Shown here piece after piece: positions 25,515 through 33,613 of a stretch of DNA of 55,868 nucleotides (its first letter is position 1; each line of letters opens with the position of its first letter). Origin of the DNA: Ruminococcus sp. (lineage in GTDB: Bacteria; Bacillota; Clostridia; Lachnospirales; Lachnospiraceae); the NCBI GenBank assembly GCA_020024635.1, contig JAHHTL010000011.1, positions 1 through 55,868 of the forward strand. Reading direction: 5' to 3'. The position numbers were made by a program, and so were the translations under genes. Below the pieces are notes generated by a model that saw only the letters and a program-made list of their open reading frames with translations, was not told the origin of the DNA and ran no database searches.

Positions 25515-25961
25515 ATGAGATTAATGGGATTAGATTATGGTACGAAGACCGTTGGAGTTGCAATTAGCGATCCACTTGGTTTTACTGCCCAAGGAATTGA
25601 GACAATCGAAAGAAAAGAGGAAAATAAGCTTCGAAAGACACTTGCGCGGATTGAAGCACTTATTGAAATGTACAATGTGGAGAAAATTGTACTTGGTTTT
25701 CCGAAACATATGAATAACGACGTTGGAGAGAGAGCCCAAAAGTCATTAGAATTTCGAGATATGCTTGTGAGACGCACAGGACTTGAAGTCATCATGTGGG
25801 ATGAGCGATTGACAACAGTGGAAGCGGAGCGGACATTGATAGAAAGTAATGTTCGACGTGAAGATAGAAAAAAATACATTGATAAAATTGCAGCTGTATT
25901 TATTTTGCAAGGATATCTTGATTCTGTCTATATAAAAGAACAAATTTCAAGTGAAACATAA
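25515..25961 (+). CDS. ruvX: RuvX/YqgF Holliday junction resolvase-like nuclease
   Basis: A 148-aa RNase H-fold nuclease of the YqgF family, linked to pre-16S rRNA 5' end processing and proposed as a Holliday junction resolvase. Seen: N-terminal MGLDYGTKTVGVAISD with the first Asp, VEKIVLGFPKHMNN, and DERLTTVEAERTLIE followed by KKYIDKIAAVFILQGYLD with the last acidic site. Three in-frame ATGs (25500, 25506, 25515) are possible. The last gives the usual short N-terminus and has GGGAA upstream; the two earlier ones overlap ireB. Confidence 0.92.
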   Translation: MRLMGLDYGTKTVGVAISDPLGFTAQGIETIERKEENKLRKTLARIEALIEMYNVEKIVLGFPKHMNNDVGERAQKSLEFRDMLVRRTGLEVIMWDERLTTVEAERTLIESNVRREDRKKYIDKIAAVFILQGYLDSVYIKEQISSET

Positions 25962-26005
25962 GAAAAATCGACGTAGTAAAATATAGGGATAGTAGGAGGT
26001 AAGGC

Positions 26006-26266
26006 ATGGAAACAATTAAATTTACTTTTGATGAAACAAACGAGACAGAAGAGTTTTTCGTGCTTGAACAGACAAAAATCGGAGGGGATGTGTACATCCT
26101 TGTAGCAGACTCCGAAGAAGATGATGCACAGTGTTTGATTTTAAAGGATACGAGTGCAGAAGAAGACGCAGAAGGAATTTACGAAATTGTAGAAGATGAA
26201 ACAGAACTGATGGCAGTATCAAAAGTTTTTGAAGAATTATTAGAAGATGTTGACATTGAAATGTAA
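26006..26266 (+). CDS. DUF1292 (UPF0473) protein, YrzB-like
   Basis: An 86-aa, very acidic small protein of the DUF1292 family, found beside ireB and ruvX in many Firmicutes. The pattern FTFDETNETEEFFVLEQTKIGGDVYILV, quoted here only in outline, is followed by acid-rich repeats and KVFEELLEDVDIEM. No catalytic residues are evident. TAGGAGG precedes the ATG. The last codons contain TTGACA, the -35 of a possible promoter for the structured RNA downstream. Confidence 0.88.
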   Translation: METIKFTFDETNETEEFFVLEQTKIGGDVYILVADSEEDDAQCLILKDTSAEEDAEGIYEIVEDETELMAVSKVFEELLEDVDIEM

Positions 26267-26284
26267 AGTTTTTAATAAACTTTA

Positions 26285-26494
26285 ACCATAATAAAACCTG
26301 TGCAGCGTAACTTAAAGTTATTGAAAACTTTTGCAGGTGGAGTCTGTTTCCCATTTGGTGGATGTTTTAAAGTGTAGACCGGACCTATGTAAAAGGATGA
26401 AGAGAAAATCTTTTGTGTACATAGTATCATAGCAGACATCGTATTGGATACAGATCACTACGCAGCAAAGTTGGTAACTACGCAGTAATTCAGG
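26285..26494 (+). ncRNA. Candidate structured RNA or leader upstream of RNase J
   Basis: The 258-nt gap between DUF1292 and rnj holds ordered structure. The ends can pair: CCTG (26297-26300) with CAGG (26491-26494), and CAGCGTA with either of two tandem TACGCAG copies (26459 and 26479) with one mismatch; AACTT pairs with AAGTT (26468-26472). Inside, GTCTG (26342) pairs with CAGAC (26433), and CTATGTA/TACATAG closes an apical hairpin (26385-26424) with a second inner stem. A TTGACA (26250-26255) with a 17-nt spacer could start it, although the -10 (TAATAA) is poor. It could be a rod-like RNA or an rnj leader. I could not match it to a named family. Confidence 0.4.
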
Positions 26495-26524
26495 AATACA
26501 TAAAATACATGGAGGTGCAAATTA

Positions 26525-28195
26525 TTGAGAAAAGAAAGTAAGGGGAAATTAAGGATTATTCCACTTGGCGGTCTTGAACAAATCGGTATGAATATTACCG
26601 CGTTTGAGTATGAAGACAGTATTATTGTAGTGGACTGTGGTCTTGCGTTTCCGGAGGATGATATGCTGGGAATCGACCTTGTGATTCCAGATGTGACATA
26701 TCTAAAAGACAATATCGACAAGGTAAAAGGAATTGTGATTACGCATGGACATGAGGATCATATCGGAGCGCTCCCATACGTATTAAAAGAAATCAACCTA
26801 CCAATTTATACTACAAAGCTTACAATGGGAATTATTGAAAATAAGCTAAAAGAACACAATCTTCTTCGATCTACAAGAAGAAAAGTAGTAAGACATGGAC
26901 AGTCCATTAATCTGGGAAAATTCCGAATAGAGTTTATAAAGACGAATCATAGTATTCAAGATGCATCTGCACTTGCAATTTACTCTCCGGCAGGAATTGT
27001 TGTACACACAGGGGATTTTAAAGTAGATTATACTCCGGTGTTTGGGGATGCTATTGATCTTCAGCGGTTTGCAGAAATTGGAAAAAAAGGAGTACTTGCT
27101 TTAATGTCTGACAGTACCAATGCGGAAAGAGCAGGGTTTACACAATCAGAAAAAACGGTAGGTATTACCTTTGACCATATTTTTGCAGAACATCAAAATA
27201 CACGTATTATTATTGCGACTTTTGCGTCTAACGTAGACCGTGTGCAGCAAATTATTAACTCGGCGTACAAATATGGACGTAAAGTTGTGGTAGAAGGACG
27301 AAGTATGGTGAACATTATTTCTACAGCGGCAGATCTTGGATATCTACATGTTCCGGATCATACGTTGATAGAAATTGATCAGATGAAGAACTATCCACCA
27401 GAAAAGATGGTACTTATCACAACAGGTAGCCAAGGGGAATCTATGGCAGCATTGTCAAGAATGGCAGCAGATGTACATCGTAAAGTTACCATTCAACCGA
27501 ATGATACCATTATTTTTAGTTCCAATCCAATTCCGGGAAATGAGAAGTCTGTATCCAAGGTGATCAATGAATTATCTGCAAAAGGAGCAAATGTTATTTT
27601 CCAAGATGCCCATGTATCAGGTCATGCGTGTCAGGAAGAACTAAAGTTGATTTATTCCCTTGTTAAACCGAAGTATGCAGTTCCGGTTCATGGGGAATAT
27701 CGACATTTAAAAGCAAATGCAGGGATTGCAGAAGCGCTGGGGATTCCAAAAGAAAATATCTTTATGATTCAGTCAGGGGATGTTTTGGAATTATGTGATG
27801 AAAGTGCAAATGTGGTAGACAAAGTGCATACAGGAGCAATTCTTGTAGACGGGCTTGGAGTAGGAGATGTAGGAAATATCGTGCTTCGCGATCGTCAACA
27901 TTTAGCAGAAGATGGAATCTTAATCGTTGTACTAACGTTAGAGCGTGGCACCAATAGACTTCTTGCGGGACCGGATATTGTTTCTCGTGGATTTGTATAT
28001 GTAAGAGAGTCAGAAGGTCTTATGGAAGAAGCGCGTGGCGTTGTGTCGGAAGCTTTGGATCATTGTCTTGGAAACAGGCATGCAGACTGGAATAAGATAA
28101 AGCTTGTAATTCGAGACGCCATGAATGATTATATTTGGAAAAAGACAAAGAGACGACCAATGGTAATACCAATTATTATGGATGTGGATGTGTAA
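26525..28195 (+). CDS. rnj: Ribonuclease J
   Basis: A 556-aa metallo-beta-lactamase/beta-CASP ribonuclease with 5'-3' exo- and endonuclease activity on mRNA and rRNA. The zinc motif is H74-x-H76-x-D78-H79 (THGHEDHIGALPY), with SDSTNAER, ATFASNVDRVQQ and the beta-CASP VSGHA and PVHGEYRHL motifs, then the C-terminal domain. The start is TTG at 26525, set by GGAGGTG about 10 nt upstream; no ATG serves. It follows a structured leader, so autoregulation at the RNA level is possible. trmR starts 4 nt past its stop. Confidence 0.93.
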   Translation: MRKESKGKLRIIPLGGLEQIGMNITAFEYEDSIIVVDCGLAFPEDDMLGIDLVIPDVTYLKDNIDKVKGIVITHGHEDHIGALPYVLKEINLPIYTTKLTMGIIENKLKEHNLLRSTRRKVVRHGQSINLGKFRIEFIKTNHSIQDASALAIYSPAGIVVHTGDFKVDYTPVFGDAIDLQRFAEIGKKGVLALMSDSTNAERAGFTQSEKTVGITFDHIFAEHQNTRIIIATFASNVDRVQQIINSAYKYGRKVVVEGRSMVNIISTAADLGYLHVPDHTLIEIDQMKNYPPEKMVLITTGSQGESMAALSRMAADVHRKVTIQPNDTIIFSSNPIPGNEKSVSKVINELSAKGANVIFQDAHVSGHACQEELKLIYSLVKPKYAVPVHGEYRHLKANAGIAEALGIPKENIFMIQSGDVLELCDESANVVDKVHTGAILVDGLGVGDVGNIVLRDRQHLAEDGILIVVLTLERGTNRLLAGPDIVSRGFVYVRESEGLMEEARGVVSEALDHCLGNRHADWNKIKLVIRDAMNDYIWKKTKRRPMVIPIIMDVDV

Positions 28196-28198
28196 GAT

Positions 28199-28867
28199 AT
28201 GATAGTAGATGAACGTATCACAACATTCATCAATTCCTTAGATACAGAGAATAGTGAAATTTTAGAAGCAATCGAACAGGAAGCTTTGGATACGTATGTT
28301 CCAATCATAAGAAAAGAGATGCAAAGTTTTCTTAAGGTGCTCCTTTCCCTAAAAAAACCTATGCGCATTCTTGAAGTAGGAACTGCCGTAGGTTTCTCTG
28401 CGTTATTGATGAGTGAATATGTACCTGCAGGTTGTAGGATTACAACAATTGAAAATTATGAAAAAAGGATTCCGATTGCGCGTGCAAACTTTCAGCGTGC
28501 AGGAAAAGACAAGATGATTACTCTTTTAGAAGGAGATGCCCTGGAGGTTATGAAAACCTTAGAGGAAAGTTATGATTTTATTTTTATGGATGCAGCAAAA
28601 GGACAATACATCCATTATTTTCCGGAAGTTATGAGGTTACTAAAGAAGGGTGGACTTCTTGTATCTGATAATGTGCTTCAAGATGGGGAAATCATTGAAT
28701 CACGTTACGCGATTGAACGAAGGAACAGAACAATACATGGGCGCATGAGAGAATACCTTTATGAATTAAAACATAACAAAGACCTTATTACTTCGATTAT
28801 TCCATTAGGAGATGGAGTGGCGCTTAGTATAAAAAAAGAGAAAGATTTAGAAGGGAAATTACAATGA
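28199..28867 (+). CDS. trmR: tRNA 5-hydroxyuridine methyltransferase TrmR (YrrM-type O-methyltransferase)
   Basis: A 222-aa class I SAM methyltransferase of the caffeoyl-CoA OMT-like family: MRILEVGTAVGFSALLMSEY, FIFMDAAKGQYIHYFPE and VSDNVLQDGE with metal and SAM site residues. In B. subtilis the relative YrrM (TrmR) methylates ho5U34 to mo5U34 in tRNA and is encoded with the U32 proteins YrrN/YrrO. Here it overlaps a U32 gene by 4 nt (ATGA), which favours the tRNA role over other O-methylations. It starts directly after rnj and is probably co-transcribed with it. Confidence 0.88.
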   Translation: MIVDERITTFINSLDTENSEILEAIEQEALDTYVPIIRKEMQSFLKVLLSLKKPMRILEVGTAVGFSALLMSEYVPAGCRITTIENYEKRIPIARANFQRAGKDKMITLLEGDALEVMKTLEESYDFIFMDAAKGQYIHYFPEVMRLLKKGGLLVSDNVLQDGEIIESRYAIERRNRTIHGRMREYLYELKHNKDLITSIIPLGDGVALSIKKEKDLEGKLQ

Positions 28868-30090
28868 AAAGACATCCTGAATTATTGATTCCGGCAAGTA
28901 GCTTGGAAGTTCTTAAGACAGCCGTTATGTTTGGGGCAGATGCGGTGTATATCGGTGGAGAAGCATTTGGATTGCGGGCAAAGGCGAAAAACTTTTCTAT
29001 GGATGATATGAAAGAAGGAATTCAATTTGCACATGCTCACGATGTGAAAGTTTATGTTACAGCCAATATTTTGGCCCACAATGCTGATCTTGCTGGCGTG
29101 AGAGCGTATTTTGAGGAATTAAAGACAATCCAACCAGACGGATTGATTATTGCGGATCCAGGGGTATTTGAGATTGCCAAAGAGGTATGCCCTGAGATTG
29201 AACGTCATATCAGTACGCAGGCAAATAATACAAACTATGGAACTTATAATTTTTGGTACAAACAAGGAGCTACGCGTGTGGTTTCAGCGCGTGAACTTTC
29301 TTTGGAAGAAATAAAAGAACTTCGTCAAAATATTCCAGAAGATTTGGAAATTGAAACATTTGTGCATGGAGCTATGTGCATCTCTTACTCAGGAAGATGC
29401 TTGTTAAGTAACTATTTTACGGGAAGAGATGCAAATCAGGGGGCATGTACACATCCTTGTAGATGGAAATATGCGGTTGTGGAAGAGACACGTCCAGGAG
29501 AATATATGCCGGTATATGAAAATGAACGTGGCACATACATTTTTAACTCCAAAGACTTATGCATGATCGAGCATATTCCAGAATTAATTGATGCAGGGGT
29601 GGATAGTCTTAAGATAGAAGGAAGAATGAAGACAGCGTTGTATGTTGCAACAGTAGCACGAACATACAGAAAAGCAATTGATGATTATCAAAAAGATCCG
29701 GAATTGTATCAACAAAATATGCCGTGGTATTTGGATCAGATTTCTAATTGTACGTATCGACAGTTTACGACAGGATTCTTTTTTGGAAAGCCGGATGAGG
29801 CATCTCAAATCTACGACAGTAATACGTATGTAAAAGAATATACGTATCTTGGAATCGTAGGAGAACAAAAAGAGGGACTGTGTAAAATCGAACAACGTAA
29901 CAAATTTTCCGTAGGTGAAACAATTGAGATTATGAAACCAAACGGTGAGAATATCAAGACAGAGGTATTAAGAATTGTAACAGAAGATGGGCAAGAGCAA
30001 GATAGCGCACCACATCCAAAGCAAGTGCTCTATGTGCAATTGAGTGAGCAAGCAGATTGTTATGATATTCTCAGACGTCAGGAAGCATAA
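28864..30090 (+). CDS. trhP: Peptidase U32 family protein, tRNA hydroxylation TrhP
   Basis: A 408-aa U32-family protein: ELLIPASSLEVLKTAVMFGADAVYIGG at the start (in part), ISTQANNTN, the signature ETFVHGAMCISYSGRCLLSNYFTGRDANQG (in part) with cysteines, ACTHPCRWKY and a C-terminal beta domain. The conserved cysteines (Cys in AMCIS, GRC, GAC and HPC) suit an Fe-S cluster. U32 proteins of this type are needed for prephenate-dependent ho5U34 formation, the substrate of the TrmR encoded just upstream. B. subtilis has two U32 genes together; only one is present here. It ends 4 nt from the converging sigK stop. Confidence 0.88.
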   Translation: MKRHPELLIPASSLEVLKTAVMFGADAVYIGGEAFGLRAKAKNFSMDDMKEGIQFAHAHDVKVYVTANILAHNADLAGVRAYFEELKTIQPDGLIIADPGVFEIAKEVCPEIERHISTQANNTNYGTYNFWYKQGATRVVSARELSLEEIKELRQNIPEDLEIETFVHGAMCISYSGRCLLSNYFTGRDANQGACTHPCRWKYAVVEETRPGEYMPVYENERGTYIFNSKDLCMIEHIPELIDAGVDSLKIEGRMKTALYVATVARTYRKAIDDYQKDPELYQQNMPWYLDQISNCTYRQFTTGFFFGKPDEASQIYDSNTYVKEYTYLGIVGEQKEGLCKIEQRNKFSVGETIEIMKPNGENIKTEVLRIVTEDGQEQDSAPHPKQVLYVQLSEQADCYDILRRQEA

Positions 30091-30093
30091 AAA

Positions 30094-30720
30094 TCAGACT
30101 GCCGTAAAAAAGCATCTTAGCTTTTCTATGGCAGTTTTTTCTATTCTAGACACATAAGAACGGGATATTCCAAGGGATAGGGAAATTTCTTTTTGCGTAC
30201 AAGGGCTACAGTTGTAAAGACCGTATCGTTTCCTTAAAACAAGTTGTTCTCGCTTTGTGAGACTAGATTCTAGTTGCGTGTATAACAAACGAATATTATC
30301 TTTTAAATAAATTTTATCAGGAACCTCTGCTTCATCAGATTCAATCACATCATAGAGACGAATGTCATTTCCTTCATGGTCAGTACCAATAGGCTCGTAA
30401 ATCGAAACATCTCTACTGGATTTCTTTTTTGACCTTAAATACATGAGAATTTCATTTTCCACGCATTTCGAAGCATAGGCTGCCAGTCGATTGCCCTTTT
30501 CTGGATCAAAGGTTGTAATTGCTTTTATAAGACCGATGGTTCCGATGGATATAAGATCTTCAGGATCGTCATCTAGATTTTGATACTTTTTAATTACATG
30601 TGCAACGAGTCGCATATTTCGTTCGATCAGAATATTTTTTGCGTCAAGATCCCCTTCTTTGTATTTTTGAATATAGCTTTTTTCTTCTACAGGAGTCAGG
30701 GGGGGTAGGAAAGATTTCAA
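30094..30720 (-). CDS. sigK: RNA polymerase sporulation sigma factor SigK
   Basis: A 208-aa late mother-cell sigma factor. Region 2 reads MRLVAHVIKKYQNLDDDPEDLISIGTIGL (in part) and YASKCVENEILMYLRSKKK; region 4 ends with QKEISLSLGISRSYVSRIEKTA. The best start is TTG at 30720, with GGGAGGT 8 nt upstream, giving MKSFLPPLTPVEEKSY, which aligns with mature sigma-K and so lacks the inhibitory pro-sequence of B. subtilis. An in-frame ATG at 30801 has no RBS and overlaps a -10-like box. The gene is continuous, with no skin-type interruption. Its presence says the organism or its recent ancestor forms spores. Confidence 0.9.
   Translation of the reverse strand: MKSFLPPLTPVEEKSYIQKYKEGDLDAKNILIERNMRLVAHVIKKYQNLDDDPEDLISIGTIGLIKAITTFDPEKGNRLAAYASKCVENEILMYLRSKKKSSRDVSIYEPIGTDHEGNDIRLYDVIESDEAEVPDKIYLKDNIRLLYTQLESSLTKREQLVLRKRYGLYNCSPCTQKEISLSLGISRSYVSRIEKTAIEKLRCFFTAV
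30098..30140 (+). terminator. trhP terminator lying inside the 3' end of sigK
   Basis: 16-position stem (arms 30098-30113 and 30120-30135, ACTGCCGTA.../...TATGGCAGT, one A-C mismatch and one G-U), 6-nt loop, then six Ts on the plus strand. It overlaps the last codons of sigK. Confidence 0.8.
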
Positions 30721-30799
30721 AGAACAGCACCTCCCGGCACATTTATTATAATTTATGAAGATTATAGAAATTTTGTGCTTTTCCAATAAAAAGAATTGC

Positions 30800-30807
30800 A
30801 TTGTATG
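30800..30807 (-). promoter_or_regulatory. Sporulation-type -10 element upstream of sigK
   Basis: CATACAAT on the minus strand equals the sigma-E -10 consensus, about 80 nt before the TTG start. The -35 is ambiguous (AATTATC 14 nt upstream is the nearest fit). Sigma-E control of sigK is known in endospore formers. Confidence 0.5.
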
Positions 30808-30940
30808 AAAAAATGAGATATGATAATTTTATTCTCGCAGAAAATTCTGCATCTATAGATCTGACCAGTTCGGTCAATATTCACTATTTTAAAATTTCAT
30901 AAGGAGACATCTAAAAGAAAGATAAGGAAGGAGGATGTAA

Positions 30941-32473
30941 ATGGGTTTCGGTATGGTTTTATCTGCGGTTATCCATGGTATTCAGGCAGAAATTATAAAA
31001 GTAGAAGCGGATGCAAGTAACGGGCTTCCAGTCTTCCACATGGTTGGATATCTGTCAACAGAAGTAAAAGAAGCATCACAGAGAGTTCGCACTGCAATTA
31101 GAAATTCAGGGGTAGATTTTCCGGCGAAAAAAGTTGTAATTAATCTATCTCCTGCTTCTATTCGAAAAAAAGGGAGTTCTTTTGATTTATCCATTGCAAT
31201 ATCTATTTTAATAGCACTTGGCATTGTTCCACAAAAGTCAGTGGAGGATATGATGGTGATTGGAGAGTTAGGACTAGATGGAAGTGTTCGGAAAGTAGCA
31301 GGGATTTTGCCGGTTGTATTACAAGCAAAAGAGAAGGGAATTTCTGTTTGTGTAGTTCCAAAAGAAAATGGAAAGGAAGGAGCATTGGTAAGTGGGATTC
31401 AAATAGTAGGTGTGGAAAGTCTAAAAGAATTGGTTGGTTGGCTTCTTGGACAAATGCGTTTAAATGCGGAAAGTGTAGGTCCTTATGAAGGACGAAAAGA
31501 ACAGATATTAGAGAAGGATTACGCAGAGATTTGTGGTCAGGAAAATGTAAAAAGAGCTACAGAAATTGCAGTGGCAGGAGGTCACAATCTATTGATGATC
31601 GGTCCCCCTGGTAGTGGAAAAAGCATGATTGCAAAGCGAATACCAGGGATTTTCCCGCCAATGACGTTAGAAGAAAGCATGGAAGTTACAAAAATATACA
31701 GTATCTTAGGAAAAATAGATTCACAAGCACCATTGGTTTGTACACGACCATTCCAAAGTGTACATCATACGGTTACAAAATCTGCAATGTTAGGAGGTGG
31801 AAGAATACCAGTTCCAGGAGAGATAAGTCTGGCACATAGAGGCGTTCTTTTTTTAGATGAATTGCCAGAATTTCAAAAAGGTGTTTTAGAAACTTTAAGA
31901 CAGCCGTTAGAGGAACATAGTATTACCATTGCCAGATCGGGAGGAGAATATGTGTTTCCGTCCGATTTTATGCTTGTGGCAGCAATGAATCCTTGTCCTT
32001 GCGGAAGGTATCCAGATCTTAACAAATGTACCTGTACGCCAACACAAATTCAGAATTATCTAGGGAAAATCAGTCAACCATTTTTAGATCGGATCGATAT
32101 TTGTGTAGAAGCACCAAAGGTGAAATACGACCAATTAACAGGTAAAGAAAGGCGAGAATCTTCATTACAGATTAGAAAGAGAGTATGCAAAGCAAAAGAA
32201 ATTCAAATCAAAAGATTCCAAGGAAAGAAAATAGGTTCTAATGCGTCAATGGATATAAATGACATTGAAAAATACTGTAATTTAGGAAAAAAAGAAAAAC
32301 AATTACTCAAAGATGCATATACTGTATTAGGGTTAACGGTAAGAAGTTATCACAAAATTTTGAAAGTAGCAAGAACGATTGCGGATTTGGAAGGAGAAGA
32401 AGAGATTTTGACCAGTCATATAAAAGAAGCGATAGGCTATCGTGGGCTAGATAAAAAATACTGGGGAAGGTGA
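30941..32473 (+). CDS. YifB/ComM-family AAA+ ATPase (Mg chelatase-like)
   Basis: A 510-aa protein with an N-terminal Lon-like/ChlI domain (EADASNGLPVFHMVGY, VINLSPASIRKKGSSFDL), a central AAA+ module with Walker A GPPGSGKSMIAKR near residue 230 and Walker B VLFLDELPEF, the family zinc-like MNPCPCGRYPD, and a C-terminal helical domain. Relatives (ComM) drive branch migration during natural transformation in proteobacteria. The neighbour dprA, 4 nt downstream, also belongs to DNA uptake. RBS AAGGAGGA. Divergent from sigK; the gap contains small hairpins (for example TGACC/GGTCA at about 30862) with no evident role. Confidence 0.92.
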   Translation: MGFGMVLSAVIHGIQAEIIKVEADASNGLPVFHMVGYLSTEVKEASQRVRTAIRNSGVDFPAKKVVINLSPASIRKKGSSFDLSIAISILIALGIVPQKSVEDMMVIGELGLDGSVRKVAGILPVVLQAKEKGISVCVVPKENGKEGALVSGIQIVGVESLKELVGWLLGQMRLNAESVGPYEGRKEQILEKDYAEICGQENVKRATEIAVAGGHNLLMIGPPGSGKSMIAKRIPGIFPPMTLEESMEVTKIYSILGKIDSQAPLVCTRPFQSVHHTVTKSAMLGGGRIPVPGEISLAHRGVLFLDELPEFQKGVLETLRQPLEEHSITIARSGGEYVFPSDFMLVAAMNPCPCGRYPDLNKCTCTPTQIQNYLGKISQPFLDRIDICVEAPKVKYDQLTGKERRESSLQIRKRVCKAKEIQIKRFQGKKIGSNASMDINDIEKYCNLGKKEKQLLKDAYTVLGLTVRSYHKILKVARTIADLEGEEEILTSHIKEAIGYRGLDKKYWGR

Positions 32474-32477
32474 ATGT

Positions 32478-33560
32478 ATGATTTATGAATATTGGTTTGC
32501 GACCATTCGACATCTGTCAGATCAAAAGAAAATCTATTTACGACAACAAGTGGGCACTGGAAGAGAAATATATTATATAGAAGAAAAAAGGCTTCGAAAC
32601 GATACCTATTTGACGGAAAAGGATATCCGAGCCATCGTAGAGGCAAAGAAAAATAAAAATCTTGAAAAAGATTATTTAGAATTGGAAAATAAAAATTTAC
32701 GATTTATCACATTTTATGAAGAGGAATATCCGGAAAAACTAAAAGAAATCTCCTCTCCGCCATATGCATTATATGTGAAAGGGAATCTTCCGGATATAAA
32801 TAAAAAGACAGTGGCTATTGTAGGGGCAAGAAACTGTACGCGATATGGGGAAAAATTTGCTATGGAATATGGAGAAAAACTAGCCCAACATGGTGTGCAA
32901 GTTGTAAGTGGTCTGGCAAGAGGAATTGATGGCGCAGGGCAGCGTGGAGCAATAAATGGGGAAGGTTACACCTGTGCGGTTTTAGGAAGCGGGGTTGATG
33001 TTTGCTATCCAAAAGAGAATCGAGGATTGTACGAAGATATTGTAAAAAAAGAGGGCGGAATTGTATCAGAATTTTTGCCTGGTACGGCTCCTGTGCCAAC
33101 AAATTTTCCAAGAAGAAATCGGATTATTAGTGCACTGTCGGATGCAGTACTTGTAATGGAGGCGAAACAAAGAAGTGGGTCACTGATTACCGCAGATTTG
33201 GCGTTAGAGCAAGGAAAAGATGTATATGCATTGCCAGGCCCTGTGGACAGTGTCCTAAGCCAAGGGTGCAATCGCTTGATATTTCAGGGTGCAGGGATTC
33301 TTTTATCACCGGAATTTCTTCTAGAAGAAATGGGGATTTTATGTGAATCGACAAAAGAAAAAACAGACAAAAACGCAAAAGAACTTGAAAGTATAGAAAA
33401 TATGGTGTATAGTCGACTTGATTTATTTCCAAAAAATATCACAAGTTTAATGGAGGAAATTGCGATTTCTCCAGATAAATTATTAGAAACTTTGGTTTCG
33501 CTGGAAATAAAAGGATATATAAGAGAAGTCTCAAAAAACTATTATATAAAACAAAGATAG
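32478..33560 (+). CDS. dprA: DNA processing protein DprA
   Basis: A 360-aa DprA/Smf protein that binds incoming single-stranded DNA and loads RecA. The Rossmann-like domain shows VAIVGARNCTRYG, SGLARGIDGAGQRGAI, VLGSGVDVCYPKEN, PRRNRIISALSDAVLVMEAKQRSGSL (in part) and KDVYALPG. A C-terminal winged-helix-like end (ENMVYSRLDLFPKNITSLMEEI, in part) is present. ATG at 32478 has GGAAGGTGA directly before it, overlapping the yifB stop region. The topoisomerase gene follows 53 nt later; yifB-dprA-topA is a common Firmicutes order. Confidence 0.93.
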   Translation: MIYEYWFATIRHLSDQKKIYLRQQVGTGREIYYIEEKRLRNDTYLTEKDIRAIVEAKKNKNLEKDYLELENKNLRFITFYEEEYPEKLKEISSPPYALYVKGNLPDINKKTVAIVGARNCTRYGEKFAMEYGEKLAQHGVQVVSGLARGIDGAGQRGAINGEGYTCAVLGSGVDVCYPKENRGLYEDIVKKEGGIVSEFLPGTAPVPTNFPRRNRIISALSDAVLVMEAKQRSGSLITADLALEQGKDVYALPGPVDSVLSQGCNRLIFQGAGILLSPEFLLEEMGILCESTKEKTDKNAKELESIENMVYSRLDLFPKNITSLMEEIAISPDKLLETLVSLEIKGYIREVSKNYYIKQR

Positions 33561-33613
33561 GGCTAAGAACCTAAAGAAAAATAAGTAGAAAGTCTGTCGG
33601 AGGAAAGACATTT

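Noticed and set aside
26267..26524. T-box, SRP RNA or RNase P RNA before rnj
   Set aside because: GACCGG and GTTTCCC fragments caught the eye, but the T-box GGTGG-ACCGCG, SRP GGAAG tetraloop region and RNase P signatures are missing.
30720..30801. 27-residue N-terminal extension of SigK as a pro-sequence
   Set aside because: No RBS, the ATG falls within a -10-like element, and the residues do not resemble the known pro-peptide.
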